Source of the DNA: Pseudomonas chlororaphis | GTDB lineage: Bacteria > Pseudomonadota > Gammaproteobacteria > Pseudomonadales > Pseudomonadaceae | Length of the DNA stretch: 64,000 nt | Assembly (NCBI RefSeq): GCF_003731765.1 | Contig: NZ_MOAL01000004.1 | Span: forward strand, 1,612,001 to 1,676,000 | Direction of reading: 5' to 3' | Shown: positions 53,372 to 62,281 of the stretch, piece by piece | Layout: each line of letters begins with the position of its first letter | How positions within the stretch are numbered: position 1 is the first letter of the stretch | Made by a program: the position numbers and the translations under genes | Notes under the pieces: model-generated | What the model was told of the DNA's origin: nothing | Database searches by the model: none | The model's input: only the letters and a program-made list of their open reading frames with translations

Positions 53372-54475
53372 ATGCGTGCACGTGAATTGGGTATCCGCCT
53401 GGGGCTGGGAGCGCCGGGCCCCGACAACGGGATTACCGACGTTCCCGGGGTGCGGGTCGGCCACAGCACCCTCAAGGCCGAGGTCAATGGCCAGCAGGTA
53501 CGCACCGGCGTGACCCTGATCCAGCCGCGGGAAGGCTCGGCGCGCGAGCAACCCTGTTTTGCCGGTTGCCATGTGCTCAACGGCAACGGTGACGCCACGG
53601 GCCTGGAGTGGATTCGCGAGGCGGGCTTCCTGGCCACGCCCCTGGCCATCACCAACACCCACAGCGTGGGGGTGGTGCGCGACAGCCTGATTGCCCTGGA
53701 ACGGGAGCAACGGGCCGACCCGGCGGTGTATTGGTGCATGCCGGTGGTGATGGAAACCTACGATGGCCTGCTCAACGACATCTGGGGCCAGCACGTGGGC
53801 CCGCAACAGGTGCGTGAAGCCATGGCCCGGGCGCGGTCCGGGCCGGTGGAAGAGGGCGCGGTGGGCGGCGGCACGGGGATGATCTGCCACGAGTTCAAGG
53901 GCGGCATCGGCACCGCTTCTCGGCGTTTGCCGACGGCCCAGGGCGGCTACACCGTGGGCGCCCTGGTCCAGGCCAACCATGGCAAGCGCGAGGAATTGCG
54001 GGTCGACGGCTACCCGGTGGGGCGGCAATTGGGCGACATTGCTTCGCCGTTCGCCGAGCGCGGCACCCCGGGCATGGGTTCGATTGTGGTGATCCTGGCC
54101 ACCGATGCGCCCTTGCTGCCGCACCAGTGCCAGCGCCTGGCCCAGCGTGCGTCCATCGGCATCGCCCGCACCGGCGGCGGCACCGAAGACTCCAGCGGCG
54201 ATATCTTCCTGGCGTTCGCCACCGGCAACCGCGACCTGCCACCGGCGGACTATGGCCGCAAGGACCTGCCTTTGAGCACGGCCCTGGCGATGCTCAACAA
54301 CGACCACATCTCGCCGTTGTTCAGCGCGGCCGCCGAAGCCGTGGAAGAGGCCATCGTCAATGCGTTGCTGGCCGGTGAAAGCATGAGCACGGCCAGCGGG
54401 GTGCAAGTGCCGGCCCTGGAACCCGAGCGGCTGTTGCAGGCCCTGGCCGCGACGGGGTGGCGTACCCGGCAATAG
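53372..54475 (+). CDS. P1-family (DmpA/BapF-type) aminopeptidase
   Basis: This 367-residue autoprocessing N-terminal-serine hydrolase opens with GAPGPDNGITDVPGVRVGHS and has VGGGTGMICHEFKGGIGTAS. The processing region RTGGGTEDSSGDIFLAFATG places the likely nucleophile at Ser275, before GDI. In DmpA the precursor is cut just before this Ser to give alpha and beta chains. The family releases D-amino acids, amides or beta-amino acids from peptides. AAGGAG precedes the ATG. It is co-transcribed with the upstream permease. Confidence 0.9.
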   Translation: MRARELGIRLGLGAPGPDNGITDVPGVRVGHSTLKAEVNGQQVRTGVTLIQPREGSAREQPCFAGCHVLNGNGDATGLEWIREAGFLATPLAITNTHSVGVVRDSLIALEREQRADPAVYWCMPVVMETYDGLLNDIWGQHVGPQQVREAMARARSGPVEEGAVGGGTGMICHEFKGGIGTASRRLPTAQGGYTVGALVQANHGKREELRVDGYPVGRQLGDIASPFAERGTPGMGSIVVILATDAPLLPHQCQRLAQRASIGIARTGGGTEDSSGDIFLAFATGNRDLPPADYGRKDLPLSTALAMLNNDHISPLFSAAAEAVEEAIVNALLAGESMSTASGVQVPALEPERLLQALAATGWRTRQ

Positions 54476-54499
54476 CGGGCCGGCCCCTGCGCCCTTGGT

Positions 54500-54522
54500 A
54501 AGCTGCCCACCCTGGGCGGCTT
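54500..54522 (+). terminator. Hairpin after the P1 peptidase gene
   Basis: AAGCTGCCCA (54500-54509) and TGGGCGGCTT (54513-54522) form a 10-bp stem with one wobble and a 3-base loop, 24 bases after the stop. The T-run is minimal. Confidence 0.55.
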
Positions 54523-54658
54523 CAGGGGGCGGGCCCGGTGCTGTCGTTGGCGCCAGACAATCATCGCCACCATTTATCCAAATCTCGTTGCCAGGCCAGG
54601 GGGCAGCTGTTATCTGTACGCATAACCAGTATTCCTCTGCCGTGGCGCCTCAAGTTCT

Positions 54659-56314
54659 GTGACTTCAAATCCCCTGGAAAACCCCTTTTATTACTTGCAC
54701 AACTTCCAGCAAGTGCTCGATTGGCTCGCTCAGCGTTATGCCGACGTGCTGTCGCCGGCCGAGCAGGGTTTTATCGACGACTTCCGTGCGTTACCCCAGC
54801 CGGCCCAGGCCTTGCTGGTGCGCATGGTCATGCGCAAGGGCCGGCATTTTCGCGCCAGTCGCTTGCACTACGTGGAGATCGGCGACAGCGCCGAGGCCGT
54901 GGCGCCGTTGCTACGCCTGGGTTGGGTGGATGAGCAGGCGTTATTGAGCCTGGAAGAGCTGTTCGGGCTGTTGCAGAAGGCCGAACTGCTCCAGGCGTTC
55001 AAGCCCCATATCCAGCAGCCCAAGGGGCGCAAGGGTGACTGGCTGGCGGAATTGGCGCCGCTGTTCGAGGCCCCGCTGACCCTGGCCCAATGGTGCCCGG
55101 CGCTGCCGGAGCGGCTGTTCAGCCTGACCCTGATGGACCTCTGCGATCGCCTGCGGCTGATGTTCTTCGGCAACCTCTATCAGGACTGGTCGGAATTCGT
55201 GCTGGCGGACCTGGGCATCTACACCTATGAAAAGGTCGAGATCGGCGCCGACTCCCGTGGCCTGCGCAGCCGAGAGGATGTGGACGGCTTTTTCACCCTG
55301 CACGGCTGCCAGGAAGACTTCGAGGCCGGGGCCGATCTGGACTCGGTGTTGACCCGGATTCGTGAGTTCCACAGTGCCAACCCCTGGTTGCAGCGGCGCC
55401 GCGCCAAGTTGCTGTTTCAGCTGGGCCAGCATTGCGAGCGCCTGGCCGACTGGCCGGCGGCGCTCAAGGTGTATGGCGATTGTGTCTATCCGGGCGCGCG
55501 CATGCGCCTGATCCGCGTGCTGGAGCGCAGCGCCGATTACCCCCAGGCCCTGGAACTGGCCTGTGCTGCGCAAGAGGCCCCGGAGAGTGCGGCCGAGGCC
55601 CAGCAGCTGTTGCGCATGTTGCCGCGCTTGCGTCGCAAACTCGGCGGCCCGCCCGCACCCCGTGGCGCCGCTTCGCGGCAGATCGAGCGCCTGGACCTGG
55701 CGCTGCCCCGGGGCGAAGAGGGGCTGTCGGTGGAGTTCCTGGTGCAGGCTCATTTGCACGAAGAGCAGGCACCGGTGCATTACGTGGAGAACAGCCTGAT
55801 CAATTCGCTGTTCGGCCTGCTGTGCTGGCCGGCGATCTTCGCACCTTTGCCGGGGGCCTTTTTCCACCCGTTCCAGCGCGGGCCGGTGGACCTCTTCAAT
55901 GAAGACTTCCATGAGCGCCGGGCCGACTTGTTCCAGGCCTGCCTGGCGGAGTTGGAGGATGGCCGCTACCGCGAAACCATCACCCGGCGCTACGCCAGCA
56001 AATGGGGGGTGCAGTCGCCGTTCGTGTTCTGGGGGGCGCTGAACGAGGCGCTGCTGGAACAGGCCCTGGACTGCTTGCCGGCCCAGCACCTGCTGCACTG
56101 GTTCCAGCGGTTGCTCCTGGACATCAAGGCCAACCGCGCCGGGATGCCGGACCTGATCCAGTTTTGGCCGGAGCACAAGACCTACCGCATGATCGAAGTC
56201 AAAGGCCCGGGTGACCGCCTGCAAGACAACCAGTTGCGCTGGCTGGAGTTCTGCCAGGAGCAGCGCATGCCGATCGCCGTGTGCTACGTGCAATGGCAGG
56301 AGCTGGAGGCTTGA
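54659..56314 (+). CDS. FAN1-like structure-specific nuclease (VRR-NUC)
   Basis: This 551-residue protein matches the bacterial FAN1 layout: an N-terminal SAP-like/helical region (PFYYLHNFQQVLDWLAQRYA), a long TPR-like helical middle and a C-terminal VRR-NUC domain. Catalytic residues are Asp498 in AGMPDLIQF, Glu513 and Lys515 in MIEVKGPGDRLQDNQ. FAN1 cuts 5' flaps and unhooks interstrand crosslinks; the P. aeruginosa homologue has this activity. The GTG at 54659 is the first plausible start. The last bases overlap the TTG of the helicase gene, forming a two-gene operon. Confidence 0.9.
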   Translation: MTSNPLENPFYYLHNFQQVLDWLAQRYADVLSPAEQGFIDDFRALPQPAQALLVRMVMRKGRHFRASRLHYVEIGDSAEAVAPLLRLGWVDEQALLSLEELFGLLQKAELLQAFKPHIQQPKGRKGDWLAELAPLFEAPLTLAQWCPALPERLFSLTLMDLCDRLRLMFFGNLYQDWSEFVLADLGIYTYEKVEIGADSRGLRSREDVDGFFTLHGCQEDFEAGADLDSVLTRIREFHSANPWLQRRRAKLLFQLGQHCERLADWPAALKVYGDCVYPGARMRLIRVLERSADYPQALELACAAQEAPESAAEAQQLLRMLPRLRRKLGGPPAPRGAASRQIERLDLALPRGEEGLSVEFLVQAHLHEEQAPVHYVENSLINSLFGLLCWPAIFAPLPGAFFHPFQRGPVDLFNEDFHERRADLFQACLAELEDGRYRETITRRYASKWGVQSPFVFWGALNEALLEQALDCLPAQHLLHWFQRLLLDIKANRAGMPDLIQFWPEHKTYRMIEVKGPGDRLQDNQLRWLEFCQEQRMPIAVCYVQWQELEA

Positions 56315-58581
56315 GCTACAGCGTTGCGGTGCGCGCCTTGTGCGAGTTCAGCGCCAAGGTCGGTGACCTGGACCTGCGTTTCACCCCTTCGCCCACGGCC
56401 CTGGAGGGCATGGCCGGGCATCGCACCGTAGCCGCTCGGCGCAACCCCGACTACCAGCAGGAGGTGGCGCTGGAAGGGCAGTATGGGCCGTTGCGGGTGC
56501 GCGGTCGGGCCGATGGTTATGACCCCCGGCAACAACTGCTGGAAGAGGTGAAGACCTTTCGCGGCGACCTCAGCCGGCAGCCGGTCAACCACCGTCAACT
56601 GCACTGGGCCCAGGCCAAAGTCTATGCCTGGCTGATGTGCCAGAGCCTGCAACTGCCGAGCCTGCGGGTGGCGCTGGTGTACTTCGACATCGTCAGCGAG
56701 GAAGAAACCTCGCTGGTGGAGACGTTCTCGGCAGCGCAACTGGAAACCTTCTTCAACCAGCAGTGCATGTGCTTCCTGGAGTGGGCCGAACAGGAAATGG
56801 CCCACCGCCAGGCCCGGGACCAGGCGACCCAGGCCCTGGTGTTTCCCCATGCGCAGTTTCGCAGCGGCCAGCGTAGCCTGGCCGAGGCGGTGTACAAGGC
56901 GGTCAGCACCGGGCGCTGCCTGATGGCCCAGGCGCCTACGGGCATCGGCAAGACTTTGGGAACGATTTTCCCGTTGCTCAAGGCCATGGCCGGGCAGGCC
57001 CTGGACAAGGTGCTGTTTCTCACCGCCAAGACCCCGGGCCGGCAGTTGGCCCTGGATGCCGCCCGGGTGCTGCAGGACAGCCATGCCGGGCTGCCGTTGC
57101 GGGTGCTGGAACTGGTGGCCCGGGACAAGGCCTGTGAACACCTGGACAAAGCCTGCCATGGCGATTCCTGCCCCTTGGCCCGTGGCTTCTACGACCGCCT
57201 GCCGGGTGCGCGCCAGGCCGCCAGCGAGCAAACCCTGCTGGACCAGCAGAACCTGCGGCGCATCGCCCTGGAACATCAGGTGTGCCCCTATTACCTGAGC
57301 CAGGAAATGGCCCGCTGGAGTGATCTGGTGGTGGCCGACTACAACTATTACTTCGACTTCAGCGCCTTGCTGTTCGGCCTGGCCCAGGCCAATCAGTGGC
57401 AGGTCGCGGTGTTGGTGGATGAGGCCCACAACCTGGTAGAGCGAGGCCGGGCGATGTACAGCGCCAGCCTCGACCAGTACCAGTTGGGCAGCGTGCGCCA
57501 GGCCGCCCCCGAGGTGTTGAAGAAGCCTCTGCAACGGCTCAACCGTGAATGGAACGCCCTGCACAAGGAGCAAGTCGCCGCCTATCAGGCCTACGACCAG
57601 CCGCCGAGTGCACTGCTCAAGGCCTTGGCCTTGTGCGTGTCGGCCATTGGCGATTACCTCAACGATCCGCCCCAGGGCCTGGATTCCGGATTGCAGGGGT
57701 TTTACTTCGAGCTGCTGCAGTTCGCCCGGGTCGCCGAGCTGTTTGACGGGCATTTCCTCTTCGACATCAGCAAGCGTGAGGCGGGCGGGCGCCGCAGCCA
57801 GTCCCAGCTGTGCCTGCGCAATGTGGTGCCTGCCCCGTTGCTGCGTCCCCGGCTGAGCGCGGCACGCAGCACGGTGCTGTTTTCGGCGACCTTGAGCCCG
57901 CGGCATTACTACGCCGACCTGCTGGGCCTGCCGGACAACAGCGTGTGGATGGACGTGGAGTCACCGTTCCAGGCTGAGCAGTTGCAGGTTCAAGTGGTCA
58001 GCCGGATCTCCACGCGCTTCGCCCGGCGCCAGGCCTCCCTGGAGCCCATCGTCGAGTTGATGGCGCGCCAGTTCCAGCAGCGCCCGGGCAACTATCTGGC
58101 GTTTTTCAGCAGCTTCGATTACTTGCAGCAGGTGGCTGAGCTGTTGGCCCAGCGCTACCCGGCGATCCCCCTGTGGTTGCAGTCACGGGGCATGGACGAG
58201 GGGCAACGCCAGGCATTTCTCCAGCAGTTTCGCCCAGATGGCCAGGGCATAGGCTTTGCCGTGCTGGGCGGGGCGTTTGGCGAAGGCATCGACCTGCCCG
58301 GGTCGAAGCTGATCGGCGCCTTTGTCGCGACCCTGGGCCTGGCCCAGTTGAACCCGGTGAACGAGCAATTGAAGCAGCGCATGGCGGCGATCTTTGGCGC
58401 CGGGTACGACTACACCTACCTCTACCCGGGTTTGCAGAAAGTGGTGCAGGCAGCGGGGCGGGTCATCCGTAGTCAGGAGGATCGTGGGGTGGTGGTGCTG
58501 ATTGACGATCGCTTTGCCGAAGCGCGGGTCCAGCAGTTGTTGCCTCGTTGGTGGGTGCTGGAGGGCGAGCCGGCGTTGTAG
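56311..58581 (+). CDS. PD-(D/E)XK nuclease fused to an iron-sulfur DinG/XPD-type helicase
   Basis: This 756-residue protein has an N-terminal nuclease-like module with Asp68 (GRADGYD) and Glu79-x-Lys81 (LLEEVKT). An SF2 helicase follows: Walker A APTGIGKT (Lys214), four Cys at 275, 282, 287 and 325 placed as in the XPD iron-sulfur cluster, DEAH at 370-373 and motif VI QAAGRVIRSQEDRG. Start: TTG at 56311, with AGGAG ending nine bases upstream and overlapping the FAN1 stop. It probably unwinds DNA from a substrate shared with FAN1 and may also cut it; nuclease activity is inferred from motifs. Confidence 0.88.
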   Translation: MSYSVAVRALCEFSAKVGDLDLRFTPSPTALEGMAGHRTVAARRNPDYQQEVALEGQYGPLRVRGRADGYDPRQQLLEEVKTFRGDLSRQPVNHRQLHWAQAKVYAWLMCQSLQLPSLRVALVYFDIVSEEETSLVETFSAAQLETFFNQQCMCFLEWAEQEMAHRQARDQATQALVFPHAQFRSGQRSLAEAVYKAVSTGRCLMAQAPTGIGKTLGTIFPLLKAMAGQALDKVLFLTAKTPGRQLALDAARVLQDSHAGLPLRVLELVARDKACEHLDKACHGDSCPLARGFYDRLPGARQAASEQTLLDQQNLRRIALEHQVCPYYLSQEMARWSDLVVADYNYYFDFSALLFGLAQANQWQVAVLVDEAHNLVERGRAMYSASLDQYQLGSVRQAAPEVLKKPLQRLNREWNALHKEQVAAYQAYDQPPSALLKALALCVSAIGDYLNDPPQGLDSGLQGFYFELLQFARVAELFDGHFLFDISKREAGGRRSQSQLCLRNVVPAPLLRPRLSAARSTVLFSATLSPRHYYADLLGLPDNSVWMDVESPFQAEQLQVQVVSRISTRFARRQASLEPIVELMARQFQQRPGNYLAFFSSFDYLQQVAELLAQRYPAIPLWLQSRGMDEGQRQAFLQQFRPDGQGIGFAVLGGAFGEGIDLPGSKLIGAFVATLGLAQLNPVNEQLKQRMAAIFGAGYDYTYLYPGLQKVVQAAGRVIRSQEDRGVVVLIDDRFAEARVQQLLPRWWVLEGEPAL

Positions 58582-58629
58582 CGGGTGGCCTACGGGTTTC
58601 TCTTTCCGTCCAGGCCGGGGCACCGAGGT

Positions 58630-59277
58630 TCAGTTGAAAATATTGCGGCCAATGCAGTAGGCCAGCAGGTCCTGGTCGCTTTGCACCTCCAGCTTGCGCA
58701 TGGCCGAGATCTTTTGCGCGCTGATGGTTTTTGCGCTGCGATGCTGGGTGCGGGCAATGTCGCTGACGCTTTTGCCGGAGACGAACAGCCGGAGTATTTC
58801 AAACTCCTTGGGCGACAGGGTGGAGAAGCGGGCGTCGATGTCCATGTTGGACTCCATCACCGAGTTGGCTGCCGGTTCCAGGCTGCGGTAGGTGCCTTTC
58901 TGGGCAATGGTCTTGAGGGCGGTCTGGATTTCCTCGTGCAGTTGGCTTTTCTGGATCACCCCAACCACCCCCAGTTCGTGCAGGCGGGTGAGGATCAATT
59001 GATTGGAAATCATGGTCAGGATCAGGATCTGCAGCCGCGGGTAGTTGCGCTTGAGGTATTCCACCAGCTTCAAGCCATCGCCGTAGGGCGAGTCCCCGGG
59101 CATGTTGTAGTCGGTGATGAGGATGTCCACTGGCTGGCTTTCCAGCAGTTCGATCACGCCTTTGGAGCAGACCGCCTCACCCACGATCTCAAAACGATCG
59201 TCGCGCTCCATCAACTCCCGAACCCCCAGCAGCACAATGGGGTGATCGTCGGCGATGACAACTTTCATTTTTTTCAT
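58630..59277 (-). CDS. RcsB-like response regulator
   Basis: This 215-residue NarL/FixJ regulator has a receiver with Asp10-Asp11 and phosphoacceptor Asp56 (ILITDYNMPGD). The LuxR helix-turn-helix (LSPKEFEILRLFVSGKSVSD; AKTISAQKISAMRKL) resembles E. coli RcsB and P. aeruginosa RcsB/RocA1. The preferred ATG is 59277, giving MKKMKVVIADDHP; an earlier GTG is also possible. It is the last gene of a four-gene minus-strand module, 75 bases after the Hpt-containing kinase that is its likely phosphodonor. Target genes, perhaps fimbriae, are not in the window. Confidence 0.88.
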   Translation of the reverse strand: MKKMKVVIADDHPIVLLGVRELMERDDRFEIVGEAVCSKGVIELLESQPVDILITDYNMPGDSPYGDGLKLVEYLKRNYPRLQILILTMISNQLILTRLHELGVVGVIQKSQLHEEIQTALKTIAQKGTYRSLEPAANSVMESNMDIDARFSTLSPKEFEILRLFVSGKSVSDIARTQHRSAKTISAQKISAMRKLEVQSDQDLLAYCIGRNIFN

Positions 59278-59352
59278 GAGACACACACCCGTGTATTACG
59301 TTGATTGGTAAAAAAATACGCAAACTGTCGGTACATTAACCCCTGCGTTTCA

Positions 59353-62187
59353 TTATTCAAGCGCCACCATCAGCTCGTCGATCCGCCCCAGCAAATGCTG
59401 CACTTCAAGGCTCAAGGCCGCGCTCAGCGGCGTCTCCTGCAACCGGCATTCGAGCTCGGCACCGATCCTCGCCATGTCCGTGGCCCGAACTGCGCCCATG
59501 GCTCCGGCGATCCTGTGCAAGCACTCGGCGGCGACCTGGCTGTTGCCTTGGTCGAGGGCGGCGACGACTTGGCGCATGTCCTCGCGCATGGTGCGCACGA
59601 ACAGGTCGCGCATCCTCGGCGGGACCTGCAGGCTGTCTTGCTCCGGCTCCGGCTCCGGCTCCGGCACGGGCGCCAGCGGAGTCGACGTGGCGTGTTCCAG
59701 CAGGGGCGTGTCCAGGGGCTGGCCGCGTTGCGCCAGGGACACCGCCCGGGCGATGGCGCGTATGTCGTAGGCGTCCACGTCCCGGCCCGTATCGAGGCCG
59801 CTGAGCGCACGGCCCGGGCTTAGCGCTCGGATGCAGGGGCCCGGCCAGGGGCGCAGGTTGGGATCGGGCAGCAAGTCCACCAGCACCGTGCGCTGGGCCG
59901 GCGGATCCCAGGTGGGCGGGAGCGGGTGGGCGGTGACGCCCAGCCGCTTGAGCCAGTCGCAAGTGCTTTGCATCAGCTCCGGCACCGGGGCGCGAACGTA
60001 GACCCCCTGGCTGGCAGGCGGCAGCTGGGCGTCGGGCAACGGGCCGGGGAGGGCGCTCAGGCTCAGGCGCAGGGAAAAACTGCTGCCCAGGCCGGGGTCG
60101 CTGGTCAGGCTCATGGTCCCGCCCATCATCGTGCTCAGGCTGCGGCCGATGGCCAGGCCGAGCCCGGCACCGGCCTCGCGGCTGGGCTCGCGCACCTGGT
60201 AAAACGGGTCGAAGACTTTCGGCTGCTCGCTGCCGGCAATACCGATGCCGGTGTCGGTGACCTGCCATTCGAGGCGCACTTGCGTGTCCTGGTGTTCCAG
60301 CACCCTGGCCCGGAGCACCACCCGCCCGGCGTCGGTGAACTTGATGGCATTGCTCAGCAGATGATCGAGGATCTGCCGCAGCCGAGTGGCGTCGCCGTGC
60401 AACAGGTTGGGCAGGCGCGGGTCGAGGCAGGCATACAGCCGCAGGCCTTTGCGCTCGGCGCAGGCGGCGTAGCGGTGCAGGCAGTCTTCGATCAGGTCCA
60501 GGGGGCAGAATGGCGCCGGCTCGAGGGCCATCTGTCCAGCGTCGATCTTCGCCACATCCAGCACGTCGCTGATCAACTGGAACAGGGTGCTGGAGGAGCG
60601 CTGAATGGTGTGTAGGTAATCCTGCTGGCGACGGTCCAGGAGCGTCAGGTCGATCAGCTCCAGGGTGTCCAGGACGCTGTGCAGCGGGGTGCGTATTTCA
60701 TGGCTCATGGTGGTCAGGAACAGGGCCTTGGCCTCGCTGGCCGCGCCTGCCGAACGCTGGGCCTGTGCCTGCAGGGCCGCGTCTTCGAGGCGCGGAGTCA
60801 TGTCGTTGAAGGCGCACAGCAGCACCTCCTGGCCCTGGTAGCGAGTGGTCACAAAGCCCACCTGCAGCGGGCGGCCGTCGATTTCAACCTGGGTTTCGCC
60901 GGCGTCGGCCCGTTGCGGATCGCGGTGGAGCAACGCCACCAGTTTTGCCGTGCTTTGCCACGCTTGGGCCTGGCGATTTTCCAGCAGCACCTTGCGGTCG
61001 CGTCGGCGCACCACGCACAGGCCGGTGGGCGCGGTGTCGATCAGCACCTGGCTGAAGGCCTCGCTGTCGGCGATGCATTGCTGGGCCTGTCGCGTCGGGA
61101 CGAGGATCCGCTTGCGGTACCAGCGGCTGGCCCGCCAACCGCCGATCAAGGCGATCAACCCCAAGCCCCCCAGGCCTACGCAGGCCCACAGTGCATAACC
61201 GAGGTCGTTGCCGTGGTTGAGGCTGTACAGCGCGACCCAAGGGTTGGCGGTGTCGCTGGAGATTTGGTATGTCAGGCCGTGCAGCCCCAGGTTCAGGCCT
61301 TCGTGCAGGCCCACGGCGGCCGGGCCAGGGCCCACCAGGACCTTGCCGGAGGGGGCGATCAGGGTGAAGTGGTTGTACACCGAACGGGCCATCAATCCCT
61401 CGATGTGATTGGCGTGATCCAGGTTCAGCAGCGACGCCAGCACCATCCGCCGAGTGTCGCCCAGGGTGTGCAGGTGCTCGTCCTTCAGGTGCAGTTGGAC
61501 GTACGCCAGCACGTTGAACCCGGTGTGTTCGCCTGCCGCTGGTGCGTAGGTTTCCCAGTGCACCGGGTTGCCCGCGGCGCCATTGCCCATCACCAGCCGA
61601 TGGCGCAGCCGCCGCTCCAGCACCTCGGGATCGGGTTCGTCTGCCGGGCCAGGATGGCCCTGTGGTGGGCCGGCCACCGGCACGCTGAAGTAGAAGCGGC
61701 CGTAGCTGTTGAACAACACACTGCGTGGCGCCGGGTACGGGGAAGCCGACCAGAAGGCCCGGTACAGGGTCGACAAGTGCAGGCCGGTGGCGAAGACCTT
61801 GGGCAACTCGCTGGCCGTTGGCTGCTGCGGGTTGACGTGCAGGCTGAAGGGGTTGGCGTAGGGCGGTGGCGAGTCTTGCCCTGTGCTCGGCCCTTGTCGG
61901 GGGGGCGGGCCTTGTGGGTTAAGAGCCTGCTCGTCGTTCCCGCCTGTGGTGTGGGCGGCCTGCTGCGCGGCGGCGTGCCGGAGGAAACGCTCCTGTTCAT
62001 GGATGTTTTCCATCAGGTGGGTGAAGTGCAGCCGGGCGCGGCTGTGTTGTTCGTCGAGCAGGCGCTGGGTGCTCCCGTAGAGGACGGCGAAGAGCGACAG
62101 CGCCAGCCCCAGCACGGCCAGCAAGCCCCTGTTCAGGTGCATTGAACGGCGAGTCAGGTGCTCCAGGAGGGTGTTGCTGTCTGACAT
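59353..62187 (-). CDS. RcsC-like sensor histidine kinase with C-terminal Hpt
   Basis: This 944-residue inner-membrane kinase has membrane helices near 17-38 and 327-350 with a large periplasmic sensor between. A PAS-like region follows, then HisKA (His496 in MSHEIRTPL), HATPase (LLSNAIKFTDAGR, DTGIGIAG, GAGLGLAI), a receiver-like stretch (residues about 730-830) without the usual acidic pair, and an Hpt with His891 (LHRIAGAMG). A PEPEPEPE linker precedes the Hpt. The ATG at 62187 has GGA upstream; the longer frame is unlikely. It probably feeds the adjacent RcsB-like regulator and may receive phosphate from the hybrid kinase upstream. Confidence 0.88.
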   Translation of the reverse strand: MSDSNTLLEHLTRRSMHLNRGLLAVLGLALSLFAVLYGSTQRLLDEQHSRARLHFTHLMENIHEQERFLRHAAAQQAAHTTGGNDEQALNPQGPPPRQGPSTGQDSPPPYANPFSLHVNPQQPTASELPKVFATGLHLSTLYRAFWSASPYPAPRSVLFNSYGRFYFSVPVAGPPQGHPGPADEPDPEVLERRLRHRLVMGNGAAGNPVHWETYAPAAGEHTGFNVLAYVQLHLKDEHLHTLGDTRRMVLASLLNLDHANHIEGLMARSVYNHFTLIAPSGKVLVGPGPAAVGLHEGLNLGLHGLTYQISSDTANPWVALYSLNHGNDLGYALWACVGLGGLGLIALIGGWRASRWYRKRILVPTRQAQQCIADSEAFSQVLIDTAPTGLCVVRRRDRKVLLENRQAQAWQSTAKLVALLHRDPQRADAGETQVEIDGRPLQVGFVTTRYQGQEVLLCAFNDMTPRLEDAALQAQAQRSAGAASEAKALFLTTMSHEIRTPLHSVLDTLELIDLTLLDRRQQDYLHTIQRSSSTLFQLISDVLDVAKIDAGQMALEPAPFCPLDLIEDCLHRYAACAERKGLRLYACLDPRLPNLLHGDATRLRQILDHLLSNAIKFTDAGRVVLRARVLEHQDTQVRLEWQVTDTGIGIAGSEQPKVFDPFYQVREPSREAGAGLGLAIGRSLSTMMGGTMSLTSDPGLGSSFSLRLSLSALPGPLPDAQLPPASQGVYVRAPVPELMQSTCDWLKRLGVTAHPLPPTWDPPAQRTVLVDLLPDPNLRPWPGPCIRALSPGRALSGLDTGRDVDAYDIRAIARAVSLAQRGQPLDTPLLEHATSTPLAPVPEPEPEPEQDSLQVPPRMRDLFVRTMREDMRQVVAALDQGNSQVAAECLHRIAGAMGAVRATDMARIGAELECRLQETPLSAALSLEVQHLLGRIDELMVALE
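59641..59664. repeat. Hexanucleotide repeat CTCCGG x4 in the kinase gene
   Basis: Four perfect CTCCGG units encode the Pro-Glu linker before the Hpt domain. Being in frame, copy-number change would lengthen or shorten the linker without breaking the gene. Confidence 0.85.
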
Positions 62188-62281
62188 GACGGGGTTCCAA
62201 AACACATGAAGGGGCGCGACCTGCAGAACCTGACGGAAGCCGAGGTTTGCAGCGGGGAGTGGGTGGGGATCGGGGGTTGGG

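Noticed and set aside
51854..54472. Minus-strand frame of 872 codons opposite the permease and P1 peptidase
   Set aside because: It is His/Gln/Arg-rich low-complexity translation opposite two genes with clear family motifs.
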